This document shows, in pieces, positions 10,501 through 19,800 of a DNA stretch of 64,000 nucleotides. A model generated the notes under the pieces. It saw only the letters and a program-made list of their open reading frames with translations. It ran no database searches and had not been told where the DNA came from. The stretch covers positions 39,942-103,941 of the forward strand of contig CANJIU010000025.1 of the NCBI GenBank assembly GCA_947474365.1, given 5' to 3'. The stretch is from Opitutia bacterium (GTDB lineage: Bacteria > Verrucomicrobiota > Verrucomicrobiia > Opitutales > Opitutaceae). The first letter of the stretch is position 1. Every line of letters begins with the position of its first letter. A program made the translations under genes and the position numbers.

Positions 10501-13500
10501 ATCGTCACTCCGCCCACCGCGCAGAGCACGACGGTAGGAGGCAACGTCACGTTCACCGTCGTCGCCGGCGGCAGCACGCCGTTCACCTATCAGTGGCGCA
10601 AGGGCGGCACGGCCCTCGTTAATGGCGGCACGGTCTCCGGCGCCACCGCCGCCTCACTTACGCTCACGGGCGTCACCCTCGCCGACGCTGGCAACTATGA
10701 CGTCGTCGTCACCAACGGCGTGAACCCCGCGGCCACGAGCACGGCCGTCGCCCTCACCGTCAACACCGCGCCGCAGAACATCATCACCTGGGACTTTGCG
10801 ACCGACACGCCGACCAGCGGATTGCCCGCCGAGTTGAGCGGAGCGCAGGTCATACAGGGAAACAACAACGGCACGACCGCCCTGATCACCGCGGTGTCGG
10901 TCTCATCCGGATACACGGGCGCCTCCGGCACCAACAACGCCGGCGCGGCCGCCCGCACCGGCGCCCTCGTCCAGGGCTCAAGTGGTTCCGCGTACTTCGA
11001 GCTCACGCTCACCCCCGCCACCGGCCAGCAGATTCGGTTCCTCACCCTCGGCTTCGGCGCCCGCAGCACCGGCACCGGTCCCCAGGCATACGCCGTCTAC
11101 TCCAGCGCCGACAATTACGCCGCGCCCCTCGCGACCGGCGCATTGGCGAACAACAGCGCCTGGACGCTCATTACCCCGCAGTTCACTCCACTCACCGTCC
11201 CCGTCGGCACCGCCCTCACCCTGCGCATCTACGGGTACAACGGCACCGGCAGTGCCAGCGCGAGCACGGCCAACTGGCGCATCGACGATCTCAAGGTCGG
11301 GGTCACCGTTCCGCTCACCGCACCGGTCATCACCGGCCAGCCCCAAGGCCAAACCTCCACGTTGGCTCAGAGCGTCACGTTTAGCGTCACCACCAGTCCG
11401 AGCAGTGCGACGCCCACCTATCAGTGGCGCAAAGCCAGCACGGCGATTTCCGGCGCGACGAACTCCAGCCTCGTCATCAATTCCGTCCAACCGGAGAGCG
11501 CCGGCGCCTACGACGTCGTGGTCAGCAACTCCGCCGGCTCGACGACCAGCAACTCCGCTACCCTCAGTCTCAGCAAGATTCTGGCGACGATCTCTCTCGC
11601 CAACCTCACCCAGACCTACTCGGGCGCGCCGCTCGCCGCCAGCGCGACCTCGAACCCGTCCGGACCATCAATCGCCCTCACGTACAACGGGAGCGCGACC
11701 CCTCCGACCGACGCTGGCACGTACGCGGTTAACGCCGCCATCGACAGTCCCTACTACTCCGGCACTGCCACCGGCACGCTGGTGATCGCCAAGGCCAACC
11801 AGACGGTCGCCTTCGGCCCGCTGCCCGCCACTCCCACGGTCGGCACTGCCTTCGCCGTCACCGCCTCCGCGACCTCCGGCCTGCCCGTGTCCTTCGCCGT
11901 CGCCAGCGGCAACGCCACGCTCTCCGGCAGCAACGTCACGCTCAACGATACAGCCACCGTAACCCTGCGAGCCCTACAAGCTGGCAACACCAACTACAAC
12001 GCCACGTCGGCCGACATCACGGTCACCGGGATCGCCGCTCCTCCCGTCAAACGGGATCAAACCATCGCGTTTGCCGCGCCGGCCGGCCGGACCACCTCCG
12101 ATGCGCCGTTCGCCCTCGCCGCCACCGCGAGTTCGGGACTCGCCGTGGCATTTGAACTTGTCAGCGGTCCCGCCGCATTGGCCGGAAGCACCGTTTCGCT
12201 CACCGGCGCCACCGGCACCGTCGTCGTCCGCGCCACCCAGGCCGGCAACGCGACGTTCAACGCCGCGCCCTCCGTCGAACGCTCGTTCACCGTCGCGATT
12301 CGCACGTTTGCCGGCGTCTATTTCGGCACGCTGAGCGGCGGCCGGACCTTTGCCCTTTATGTCGCCGATGACCGCACCGGCACTTTCCTTGCCTACGCCC
12401 CCGCGTCGCGCACCGCGTATCTCAGTCGCACCGTCACGGTCGATGCCAACGGTCGCTTCACCCTCGTCGCCAGCACCACCGGCGGCACCCAGCCGAATGC
12501 GTTCGCCACCAGCGAGAGCGGCACACCTTCGATCGCCGCCGCCGTCGATGACTTGGTCATCGAAGGCACGATTGCCGGCAACGGTACGATCACCGGCGCC
12601 TCCACGGCCGGCACGCCTCTCACCCTGAGCGGCGAAAAATCCCCTGATACCGGTCCCGCGACCGCCACCGCCGGATTCTACCTGGCGGGCGCCGCCAACA
12701 GCCCCGCCCAGACCTTCGCCGTCGTGAGCCCGACCGGTCAGGTGCTCATCGTTACACAGTCGGGTTCCACCGTCGACGGCGGCAGCGGCACCCTCGACGC
12801 CAACGGCAAAGTCACCGTCACCACCGCCGCACAGCAGACGATTTCGGCCACGATCACCGCCGACAACGCCGCGCTCGCCGCCACCGTGACCACCGCCAAC
12901 GGCAGCACGACGACCTTCTCCGGGTTCGCGGGGAATTCGCCCGCGAGTTCTGCCCAGCGCCTCGTCAACCTCTCGACGCGCACCACCGCCGGCACCGGCG
13001 ACCAGGTTGCGATCGTCGGCTTTGTCATCACCGGCACCGAATCGAAATCCGTCCTGCTCCGCGCCGTCGGCCCCGCCCTGCGTGCCTTCGGCGTCACGAC
13101 CGCCCTGGGTGCGCCGCGCCTCGACCTCGTGCGAAGCGGCACCACGGCGCCGATCGCCACCAACACCGGTTGGAGCACCTCGACCAACTCCGCGGAAATC
13201 ATCGCCGCCGCCGCCCGCTCCGGCGCGTTCCCGCTCACTGCTGGCAGCGCCGACTCCGTGTTGCTCGCCACCCTCGCGCCCGGGTCCTACTCCGCGGTCG
13301 TCACCGCCTCCGATGGACGGGCTGGCGTTGGTCTCGTCGAGGTTTACGATCTCACCAGCGGTTCCGTCGCCCAGCGCCTCGCGAATCTGTCGACCCGCGC
13401 TGCCGTCGGCACCGGCGACAACACCCTCATCGCCGGCCTCGTCGTCAGCGGCAACGCCCCGAAACGCCTCCTGCTCCGCGCCGCCGGCCCCGCGTTGTCC

Positions 13501-13770
13501 CAATTCGGTGTATCCGGAGTTCTGGCGCGCCCGCAGCTCTCCGTCTTCTCCGGCACCACGGCCATCGTGAACAACGCCGGCTGGAGCACCTCTCCTGACG
13601 CTGCCGCGATCGCCGAGGCCGCCAGCCGCACCGGCGCGTTCGCCTTCGGCGCCACCAGCGCCGACGCCGCACTCATCGTCAACCTCGCTCCCGGCGCCTA
13701 CACCGCCCAGGTCACCGGCGTGGGCAACACCACCGGCATTACGCTCATCGAGGTCTACGAACTGCCGTAG
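7588..13770 (+). CDS. Giant secreted DNA/RNA non-specific endonuclease with Ig-like and C-terminal repeat domains
   Basis: The 2060-residue product starts with a signal peptide (about 1-22). A DNA/RNA non-specific endonuclease (NUC1/Serratia-nuclease family) domain follows to about residue 265, with the catalytic DRGH motif at 110-113 and the metal-site region MSNMIPQAPDNNQGVW. Next come Ig-like repeats of the LTYQWRKxGT type at roughly 267-540 and 890-1090, two beta-sandwich segments, a Big_5-like domain (STTPANNATGVAQNSAITI), an MBG-like part (TYSGAPLAASA), and two copies of a repeat beginning QRLxNLSTR and containing VLLRAVGPAL. It ends in EVYELP with no visible sorting signal. Probable role: extracellular nucleic-acid degradation by a long modular protein. 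Confidence 0.9.
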   Translation: MNYFQRAAVLVVAFLTTLAVHASIGTGLQMQLGNPSGATVDPANQNRYLIQRAQYALDYNATNREPNWVSWDLTSTDTGSSGRSDFVVDTTLPAGFYQVLTTDYSGSGYDRGHMCPSGDRTVTTADNQFTFFMSNMIPQAPDNNQGVWASFETYCRTLAAAGNEILITSGPSGYAGSTIASGVAIPGYVWKIAVVVPNGAGTAASRVTASTRVIAIKIPNIAGVRSNPWQQYITSAAQIEADTGYTFFSDLAPTIRAALRVVVDGQTATGAPVITTQPSGQSAPVGGNASFTVAATGDAPLTYQWYKNDIDTVAGATTATLALSNVQAADAATYTVVVTNAIGSATSNGAGLVLTGIAPAIVTPPVSRTVNAGSTVTFSVTASGSPTLTYQWRKGTTALTNGGNVSGVTTPSLVLTNVQSADAAATYNVVVTNSVNSATSANATLVVNAAAPTITTPPVATTVSAGNTATLSVVATGTAPLTYQWRKGGTDITGNTSATTSTLLLPNAQAADAANYDVVISNGVGTPATSAAVALTVSTVTSSQFSYTGGTYSQTFDTLPTAGTFTMAGAGPFAFNAAPFNLNGLAGWGIVKLSGSGSNALFTFGTGSSNSGSVYSFGAASASDRALGALLSSSVGHAWGVTLVNTTGQTITQFTVGYNGEQWRYGGTTGTDRVIFEYQVGGSSLNTGTFTAAANLDFTSPVNGTTGGTTGALDGNAAANRTAVTGTITGISWASGQTLVLRWRDSDVTSSDDGLAIDDFTFTTPVAAIPTVPSIVSTTPANNATGVAQNSAITIVFDQAVTVSGSWFTINSALRGAIPATVTISSDAKTFTLTPPNSFPDNDPVTVTIVASQVTEKLGGTLHPAANTSFTFTSAAPVAPTITTPPVAQTVLAGGTATFTVAASGTAPLSYQWRKNGTAITGNASATSPTLTLTNVQSGDATTYDVVVSNGVTPDATSNPVALTVTPVAPSIVTPPTAQSTTVGGNVTFTVVAGGSTPFTYQWRKGGTALVNGGTVSGATAASLTLTGVTLADAGNYDVVVTNGVNPAATSTAVALTVNTAPQNIITWDFATDTPTSGLPAELSGAQVIQGNNNGTTALITAVSVSSGYTGASGTNNAGAAARTGALVQGSSGSAYFELTLTPATGQQIRFLTLGFGARSTGTGPQAYAVYSSADNYAAPLATGALANNSAWTLITPQFTPLTVPVGTALTLRIYGYNGTGSASASTANWRIDDLKVGVTVPLTAPVITGQPQGQTSTLAQSVTFSVTTSPSSATPTYQWRKASTAISGATNSSLVINSVQPESAGAYDVVVSNSAGSTTSNSATLSLSKILATISLANLTQTYSGAPLAASATSNPSGPSIALTYNGSATPPTDAGTYAVNAAIDSPYYSGTATGTLVIAKANQTVAFGPLPATPTVGTAFAVTASATSGLPVSFAVASGNATLSGSNVTLNDTATVTLRALQAGNTNYNATSADITVTGIAAPPVKRDQTIAFAAPAGRTTSDAPFALAATASSGLAVAFELVSGPAALAGSTVSLTGATGTVVVRATQAGNATFNAAPSVERSFTVAIRTFAGVYFGTLSGGRTFALYVADDRTGTFLAYAPASRTAYLSRTVTVDANGRFTLVASTTGGTQPNAFATSESGTPSIAAAVDDLVIEGTIAGNGTITGASTAGTPLTLSGEKSPDTGPATATAGFYLAGAANSPAQTFAVVSPTGQVLIVTQSGSTVDGGSGTLDANGKVTVTTAAQQTISATITADNAALAATVTTANGSTTTFSGFAGNSPASSAQRLVNLSTRTTAGTGDQVAIVGFVITGTESKSVLLRAVGPALRAFGVTTALGAPRLDLVRSGTTAPIATNTGWSTSTNSAEIIAAAARSGAFPLTAGSADSVLLATLAPGSYSAVVTASDGRAGVGLVEVYDLTSGSVAQRLANLSTRAAVGTGDNTLIAGLVVSGNAPKRLLLRAAGPALSQFGVSGVLARPQLSVFSGTTAIVNNAGWSTSPDAAAIAEAASRTGAFAFGATSADAALIVNLAPGAYTAQVTGVGNTTGITLIEVYELP

Positions 13771-13786
13771 CCTTCAACCGGTAACG

Positions 13787-13856
13787 CGACCGCCGTTTCA
13801 AAGCGGCGGCGGTCGAATGTCACCTTGAACCTCCTCAAACCTGCGGCTTGAGGAGG
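13787..13856 (+). terminator. Two consecutive hairpins after the giant nuclease gene
   Basis: Hairpin 1 pairs CGACCGCCG (13787-13795) with CGGCGGTCG (13807-13815). Hairpin 2 pairs CCTCCTCAA (13830-13838) with TTGAGGAGG (13848-13856). Both are perfect 9-bp stems in the 118-bp gap after the stop. Neither has a T-run, so a terminator role is plausible but not proven. Confidence 0.5.
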
Positions 13857-13888
13857 AACGAATCGGCGTTCATCGTCTCGCCCCACTA

Positions 13889-15232
13889 ATGTCCGAACCT
13901 CCCTTCAAGCGCTACTGGCCGCTCGTCGCACTCGCCCTCCTCGCCATTACGATCAGCTTGTGGTGGTTGACCCGCCCGGCGGCACCCCAGCGCGCGCCTC
14001 AGGCCCCGCCGCCGACTCCGGCACCGGTTGCCAAAGCCCCACCACCCGCGCCGCCGGCGCCAGTCTCTCCTCCGCCCGCGCCCCCTCCGCCGGTGGATCC
14101 ATACCCGGAACTCACCGCGGCCCTGGCGCAGACCGACCCGCGTCTCCGCGCCCAGCAATTCGGCATGGCGTTCCAGGCGTTGTTGAATCGCGACCTTGAG
14201 GAAGCCCTCGCCTTCGTCCGCCAGATGCCGCGCGGTGCCGAATTCACCCAATGCCTGTTCATGGTACTCGACGCCCTCGGCCGTCGCGATGTCGACCGAT
14301 CCCTCCAGGTCGCGGGTGAACTCATCAAATCGCGCGAGGAAGGCGGCTTTTACAGCGTACTGTTCGATCGGCTCGCACGGGAAAATCTGCCGAAGGCCAT
14401 CGAGCGGCTCGCGGCCATCCCGGCCGGGGACGCCCGCGAAAACGCCGTCCGCGCCCTCACCAGTTCGTGGGCCCGCACCGATGCGGTCGCCGCCATGGCG
14501 TGGGCGCAGAAACTCCCCGACACCAGCGACCGCAACGCCGCCGTCGAGACCGCGTTGAGCGATCTCGCCACCCGCGATCCCAAGCAGGCAATCCAAATCG
14601 CCAAGTCGTCGCTCACCGGCGCCGCCCAGGAACGAACCATTTACAACGCACTGCACCAGCTCACGACCAGCGACCCCGTCGCAGCGTCCGGACTGGTGAC
14701 GATGTTGCCGCCGGGCGACATGCAAACCTATGCGGCGGTCAACGTCGCCCGCGCCATCGCCATGCGCAATGTCGACGAGGCCCTCGCCTGGATCAAGACG
14801 CTGCCCATCGAGCTGACGCAATGGATCGTGCTGAACAATGTGCTGACCACCTGGGCGCAACGGGACCCGATGGCGGCCGCCCGCCATGTCGCGGCAATGC
14901 CACCGGGGGGTGGACTTGATTTCGCCGCCGGCCACATGGCGACCCTCCTCGGCAGCACGCCCCGGGAGGCGATCCTGTGGGCCGAATCGCTGCCGAGTCT
15001 TACGGCGCGGGACGCCGCCTATGTGATGATCGCGTCCACCTGGGCCCAGCGGCAACCGGCGGAGGCCGTGAAATGGGCGATGAGCCTGACCGACGAACCG
15101 GTGCGGACGAACTCCCTCGGCGGCGCCTATACCTATTGGGCGATGATCGACGCCCCCGGTGCCCGCGCGTGGCTCGACAAGGTCGACCTTCCCGCCGACA
15201 CCAAGGCGAAGATGCAGTATCGGGATCGATGA
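13889..15232 (+). CDS. Membrane-anchored protein with Pro-rich linker and helical repeats, function unknown
   Basis: Not recognised as a named family. The 447 residues begin with one membrane segment (YWPLVALALLAITISLWWL), then a linker almost entirely of Pro and Ala (about 31-70). The rest is built of degenerate helical repeats of about 30-35 residues, such as ALAWIKTLPIELTQW and AVKWAMSLTDEPVRT, where an (A)W(A) helix alternates with a DPxxAA helix. This suggests an alpha-solenoid like TPR or HEAT, held outside the inner membrane as a binding scaffold. Similar proteins are common in Verrucomicrobia. Its link to the nuclease upstream or the conflict genes downstream is unclear. Confidence 0.75.
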   Translation: MSEPPFKRYWPLVALALLAITISLWWLTRPAAPQRAPQAPPPTPAPVAKAPPPAPPAPVSPPPAPPPPVDPYPELTAALAQTDPRLRAQQFGMAFQALLNRDLEEALAFVRQMPRGAEFTQCLFMVLDALGRRDVDRSLQVAGELIKSREEGGFYSVLFDRLARENLPKAIERLAAIPAGDARENAVRALTSSWARTDAVAAMAWAQKLPDTSDRNAAVETALSDLATRDPKQAIQIAKSSLTGAAQERTIYNALHQLTTSDPVAASGLVTMLPPGDMQTYAAVNVARAIAMRNVDEALAWIKTLPIELTQWIVLNNVLTTWAQRDPMAAARHVAAMPPGGGLDFAAGHMATLLGSTPREAILWAESLPSLTARDAAYVMIASTWAQRQPAEAVKWAMSLTDEPVRTNSLGGAYTYWAMIDAPGARAWLDKVDLPADTKAKMQYRDR

Positions 15233-15312
15233 TCGCGATTCCCCGCTGGCACCGCCCGATTCGCGCCGATTGACACCCCTCCGCTTCGTCCGCTTTTCTT
15301 TTCGCGCCCCCC

Positions 15313-16716
15313 ATGCTGCAGCCCGCACCCGCCGAGCAGGATTTCTTCTGGGACGACTTGCTTGAGTACATCGAGGAGCGTCGCGTGATTCCGATTGTCG
15401 GCGCGGAGCTGTTGACCGTGCCCGACGGCGCCGGCGGCGATATGCCCCTGATGCAGGTCCTCGCGCAGAAACTCGCCGAGCGTCTGCGCGTGCCGGCCCA
15501 GGACTGTACGGGCGACGACGCGCTGCACCAGGTCGTCTGCCGCTACATCCAGCGCGGCGGTCGGCGGGAGGAGGTTTACCCGCGCATCCGGACGTTGATG
15601 AAGGAACTCGCGCCCGCCGTGCCGCCGATCCTCCGCGAACTGGCCCGCATCCGGCACTTCAATGTTTTTGTCACCACCACATTCGACTCGCTGCTCGCGC
15701 AGGCGCTCAACGAAGAGCGCTTCGGCGGCGAGCCCCGCACCGCGTCGCTCGCCTACTCGCCCAACAGCAATACCGACCTCACGATCGAGGCACGGAAGAG
15801 CGAGACCCCGACCGTGTTTCATCTCCTCGGGCGCATGTCGGCGTCACCGGACTATGTCATCACCGAGGAGGACACGCTGGAGTTCTTTACCGCGATTCAA
15901 TCCGAGTCGAAGCGCCCCAACGTCCTGCTCGACGAATTGAAGACGAGCCACCTGCTGCTCATCGGCAATACATTTCCCGACTGGCTGGCACGCTTCTTCA
16001 TCCGCATCGCGAAGCACGGGCGGCTCTCGTTGCAGCGCGAGGAGCTGGAGATCATCGCCGACCGCTCGGTCGCGTCGGATCCGAAGCTGGTGCTGTTCCT
16101 GCGGAATTTTTCGTATCGCACGCAGATTTTCCAGCAGGGAAACGCGACTGATTTCGTGCGCGAATTATCCGCACGCTACGTCGAAAGGCATCCCATCCCC
16201 GAGGTCGGAACGCCTCTCCAAAACGTCCGCGCGGAGCAATCCGCTCCGGCCGCTCCCGAAATGAAGCCCGGTTCCGTCTTCCTCAGCTACGCGAGCCAGG
16301 ACGCCGCAGCAGTGAAAAAAATCCGCGACGCGCTCGAGGCCGTCGGCATCGAAGTGTGGTTCGACCAGCGCAAGCTCGAAGGCGGCGACGATTTCGACAA
16401 GGAGATCAAAAAGAACATCCGCGGCTGCTCGCTCTTTCTGCCGGTAATCTCGGCTCAGACCCAGGCGCGGCACGAAGGCTACTTCCGCCTTGAGTGGACG
16501 CTCGCCGCCGAGCGCTCGAAGCTCATCGCGGAGACCATCCCGTTTATTTTGCCCGTGGTGATCGACCCGGTCAGCGAAAACGACGCCCTCGTGCCCGAGC
16601 GCTTTTTGCAAGTGCAGTGGACCCGGCTCGCCGGCGGCACAACCACCCCGGAGTTCGTCGAACGGATGGTGAAACTCGTCCGCGAGCACCGGAAACGGGA
16701 GCGCGGGCTGCTATGA
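15313..16716 (+). CDS. SIR2-like + TIR domain protein, probable NAD-consuming conflict effector
   Basis: Two domains in 467 residues. The N-terminal SIR2-like domain (about 10-290) has the nucleotide-binding start VIPIVGAELL, then VTTTFDSLL (120-128) and TVFHLLGR with His170. SIR2 NADases normally have Asn in the TTN(F/Y)D motif; here position 123 is Thr, so this domain may be inactive or a sensor. The C-terminal TIR domain (about 320-460) has SVFLSYASQD, IEVWFDQRKLEGGDDF and YFRLEWTLA with the candidate catalytic Glu394. TIR domains of bacterial conflict proteins hydrolyse NAD+. The next gene, 88 bp downstream, encodes a STAND ATPase that could act as the sensor switch. No signal peptide; cytoplasmic. 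Confidence 0.85.
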   Translation: MLQPAPAEQDFFWDDLLEYIEERRVIPIVGAELLTVPDGAGGDMPLMQVLAQKLAERLRVPAQDCTGDDALHQVVCRYIQRGGRREEVYPRIRTLMKELAPAVPPILRELARIRHFNVFVTTTFDSLLAQALNEERFGGEPRTASLAYSPNSNTDLTIEARKSETPTVFHLLGRMSASPDYVITEEDTLEFFTAIQSESKRPNVLLDELKTSHLLLIGNTFPDWLARFFIRIAKHGRLSLQREELEIIADRSVASDPKLVLFLRNFSYRTQIFQQGNATDFVRELSARYVERHPIPEVGTPLQNVRAEQSAPAAPEMKPGSVFLSYASQDAAAVKKIRDALEAVGIEVWFDQRKLEGGDDFDKEIKKNIRGCSLFLPVISAQTQARHEGYFRLEWTLAAERSKLIAETIPFILPVVIDPVSENDALVPERFLQVQWTRLAGGTTTPEFVERMVKLVREHRKRERGLL

Positions 16717-16730
16717 GCGCAGTCAGACAA

Positions 16731-16820
16731 AACGCTCAACGCTCAACTTTTAACGTTCAACGCTCAATGACCAGAACCCCAGGCAAATTCCGGAGGACGA
16801 CCATTTGAACGTTGAGCGTT
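16731..16820 (+). promoter_or_regulatory. Inverted repeat with two alternative left arms over the STAND gene start
   Basis: The right arm 16802-16820 (CATTTGAACGTTGAGCGTT) contains the TTG start codon. It can pair imperfectly with either of two left arms, 16731-16746 or 16752-16769, both of AACGYTCAACGCTCAA type. The Shine-Dalgarno GGAGG (16792-16796) lies in the loop. In mRNA this could hold the start in a stem and tune how much STAND protein is made relative to the SIR2-TIR protein. Confidence 0.55.
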
Positions 16821-19800
16821 CCGGTGAAGCCGGCCCGCGTTCTGCGTCAGTCGACGCAGACAATCCCTGGCCGGGCCTCGCCTCGTTCACGGAGGACACC
16901 CGCGCGTTCTTCTTCGGCCGGGAAAAGGAAACCGACGAGCTCGTCCGCCTCATAAGGCGCAACACCCTGACCGTCCTCTTCGGCCAGTCCGGCCTCGGCA
17001 AGTCCTCCCTCCTCCAGGCCGGCGCGTTTCCGCAACTCCGCGACGCAGATTACCTGCCGCTCTACCTGCGCATGGACCACAGCTTGTCGCGCCACAGCGC
17101 AGCGACGGCGGACGCCGATTCTCCTCCTCTCGCCGAACAGGTGAAGTCCGCCCTGACCGCAGCGATTGCGTCGGCCCGTGCCGACGCCCCGGCGTTTCGC
17201 GCCGACGAAACCCTCTGGGAATATTTTCATCGCAAGGACATCGACATCTGGAGCGCGAAAAACCGCCTCCTCACGCCGGTGCTCGCCTTCGACCAATTCG
17301 AGGAGATTTTCACGCTCGGGCGCGCGAGCGAAGCGCAACGCGGGCGCGGCCATGCGTTTCTCGTCGAACTCGCCGACCTCGTGGAGAACCGCGCCCCGGC
17401 TGCGCTGCGCGCAAAATTCGATTCCGGTGAACTCGACATCGCGCGGTACAATTTCACCAAGCCGTCGTGCCAGGTCGTGCTCAGCCTGCGCGAAGATTTC
17501 CTCCCCGATCTCGAGGGCCTGAAAAACGAGATGCGCTCGATCATGCAGAGCCGCATGCGGGTGAAGCGCCTCAACGGGACGCAAGCGCTGGAGATCGTCC
17601 AAAAACCTGCGCCGCACCTGCTCTCCGAGGGCGTGGCGGAGCGCGTAGTGGAATTTGTCGCCGGCGCTCGCGGCGGGTCCGCCGAACGGCTCGCTGAGCT
17701 GGAAGTCGAGCCGGCACTCCTCTCGGTTATCTGCCGCGAGCTCAACGAGCGCCGCCGCACGCTCGGGCAGGCGCAGATCACGGCGGACTTGGTCTCAGGC
17801 AATCGTCGCGAGATTTTGACCGATTTCTACGAGCGCAGCGTCACCGATTTACCGGAGGCGATGCGCACGTTCGTCGAGGACCGGCTCCTCACGAAGTCGG
17901 GTTTCCGCGACAACCTCGCGCTCGAGACCGCGCTCGAATTCCCCGGCGTCACGCGCCCGCTGATCGACACGCTCGTCTCGCGCCGACTCGTGCGCCTTGA
18001 GGATCGCCTCGGCGTGCAGCGGGTGGAACTCACGCACGACGTGCTGGCCGAGGTGATACGCACCAGCCGCGACGAACGGCAATCGCGGTTGGCGCTGGAA
18101 GAAACAAAGCGGCGCGAACAGATCGCCCGTCGCCGGATGTGGCTTGCGCGCGGGATCGCCGCCGGATTGCTCGTCGGCCTGACCGGTGTGAGTTGGATCG
18201 CCTGGCGCGCCATCCGCGCCGAGCGCGCGCAGGTGGCATTGAAGCAACGCGAGGCGGTACTGCGCCAGGAGGCCGAGACGCGGCAGCGCGCGGAGGCGCG
18301 GCGCTGGAGTCGGTCCGACACGGCCGCGTCGGCGCGGCTGCTGGAGGAGGGGAAAACACAGGAGGGCCTCGCCTTCCTGGTGCATGCCGCGCGGATCGAC
18401 CGCGACAACCCATTGGTCGTGCCCCGGCTGCTGTCGGCGCTGGCGACGCACAGCTTTGTCGCACCGTTCGGCCCGAGTGTCCGCCTGCCGTCGGCGATCA
18501 GCTCCGGCTTCGCATCTTCCACCGACTTCTCGACCGACGGACGCCTGGTCGGCGTGTTTGGCAAAGACCGCGTGTTCCGCCTGGTGAATTTTGCCGACGG
18601 GCGGGTGGAGCGGGAAATTCGGCTGGGAAGAAATGTGGAGCGAGCAGGCATGAGTGGCGATTTCGTCCACGCGGTCTCAATTGAGCCGCCGGTCTGGTCA
18701 CGCTATGAGGCCGCGAGTGGCAAGCAGGTGATTTCAATGCCCATTTCCCCAGAGGTGAGGAATGCCAGTGGATCTCAGGATGGGCATTGGTCTGCGTGGA
18801 CCGTCGGTCAGCAAATGATCCAGATTGTAGATGCGCGGCGGGGCCAAATCCGCGCCGAGCTCGCCCAACCGGATGGCGTGAATCAATCGGCGCATATGGC
18901 GGCGAACGGAACGCGCATGGCGGCGGTTTCCGCCGGTCGGGATAAATTTCGCGTATGGTCGGTGCCCGACGGCGCGTTGCTGGCCGAAGTGGCTCCGACC
19001 GACGAGAAGCCCAGCTTCGGTGCCTTCAGTTTCAGCGCCGACGGACGTCTGATTGCGATGACCAAGTCGGGAGGTCTTCGACTCTACGAGGCCGCGACGG
19101 GGCAGGCGGTGGGACCCTTGCTGGTGCACGAGGGAGATTCGACTAACTCCCGTCCGCGTTTCACCCCGGATGGCTCGCTCGTGATCTCCGGCGGCACGAG
19201 CCGCACGGTCAAAGTCTGGAACGTGCGGACGGGTGAGCTCGCGTATCCGCCGCTCATCCATGGCGGGGCGATCCGGGGTCTTGTGGTGTCCAACAACGGA
19301 AAAATCCTCGTTACGCACGCCGGCGACGGGTTCAGTCGTTTTTGGGATCTCACCACCGGAAGGATGCTGCTCGAGCCGTTCAAGCCGTCCGAGGGCGGGC
19401 GGTTTTCGGTGGCACTGGACGGGCGACATCTCGTCGACGTGACGGCAGCAGGCGAAGTGCGCCGCCTCGTGGCGGAGCCCAACGCCGCCCACGCGCTCGC
19501 GTTGCCCGAAGTCGCGGGCGCGCTTGGATCGGCCGAATGGGTCGCGAACCGGCCGGCCACGGTGTATCGCGTCACGTCGCGCCAGCTGAGCTGGTTCGAC
19601 GTCGCCACCGGGCGCGAAGTCGTGGGCGGCTTCGTTTTCCCCGAACCGATTCAACGCTACGTGATGTCAGCCAATGGTCACGTCATGGTCGTGACCACCG
19701 AGGCGGGAGCGGCCCAGGCGTGGACGCCTGGCGCGGGTGGGGTGAAGGTCGTGGTGTTGGAGGGTTTCCCGGTGGGACCGGAGGTCAGAGTCGAAATGAA

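Noticed and set aside
11974..13503. 509-codon minus-strand Gly/Arg-rich frame
   Set aside because: Shadow of the Thr/Ala-rich repeats of the giant nuclease.
13889..15232. Third component of the SIR2-TIR/STAND system
   Set aside because: It is co-directional and 80 bp upstream, but similar helical-repeat membrane proteins occur widely in the phylum, so the link is not supported.
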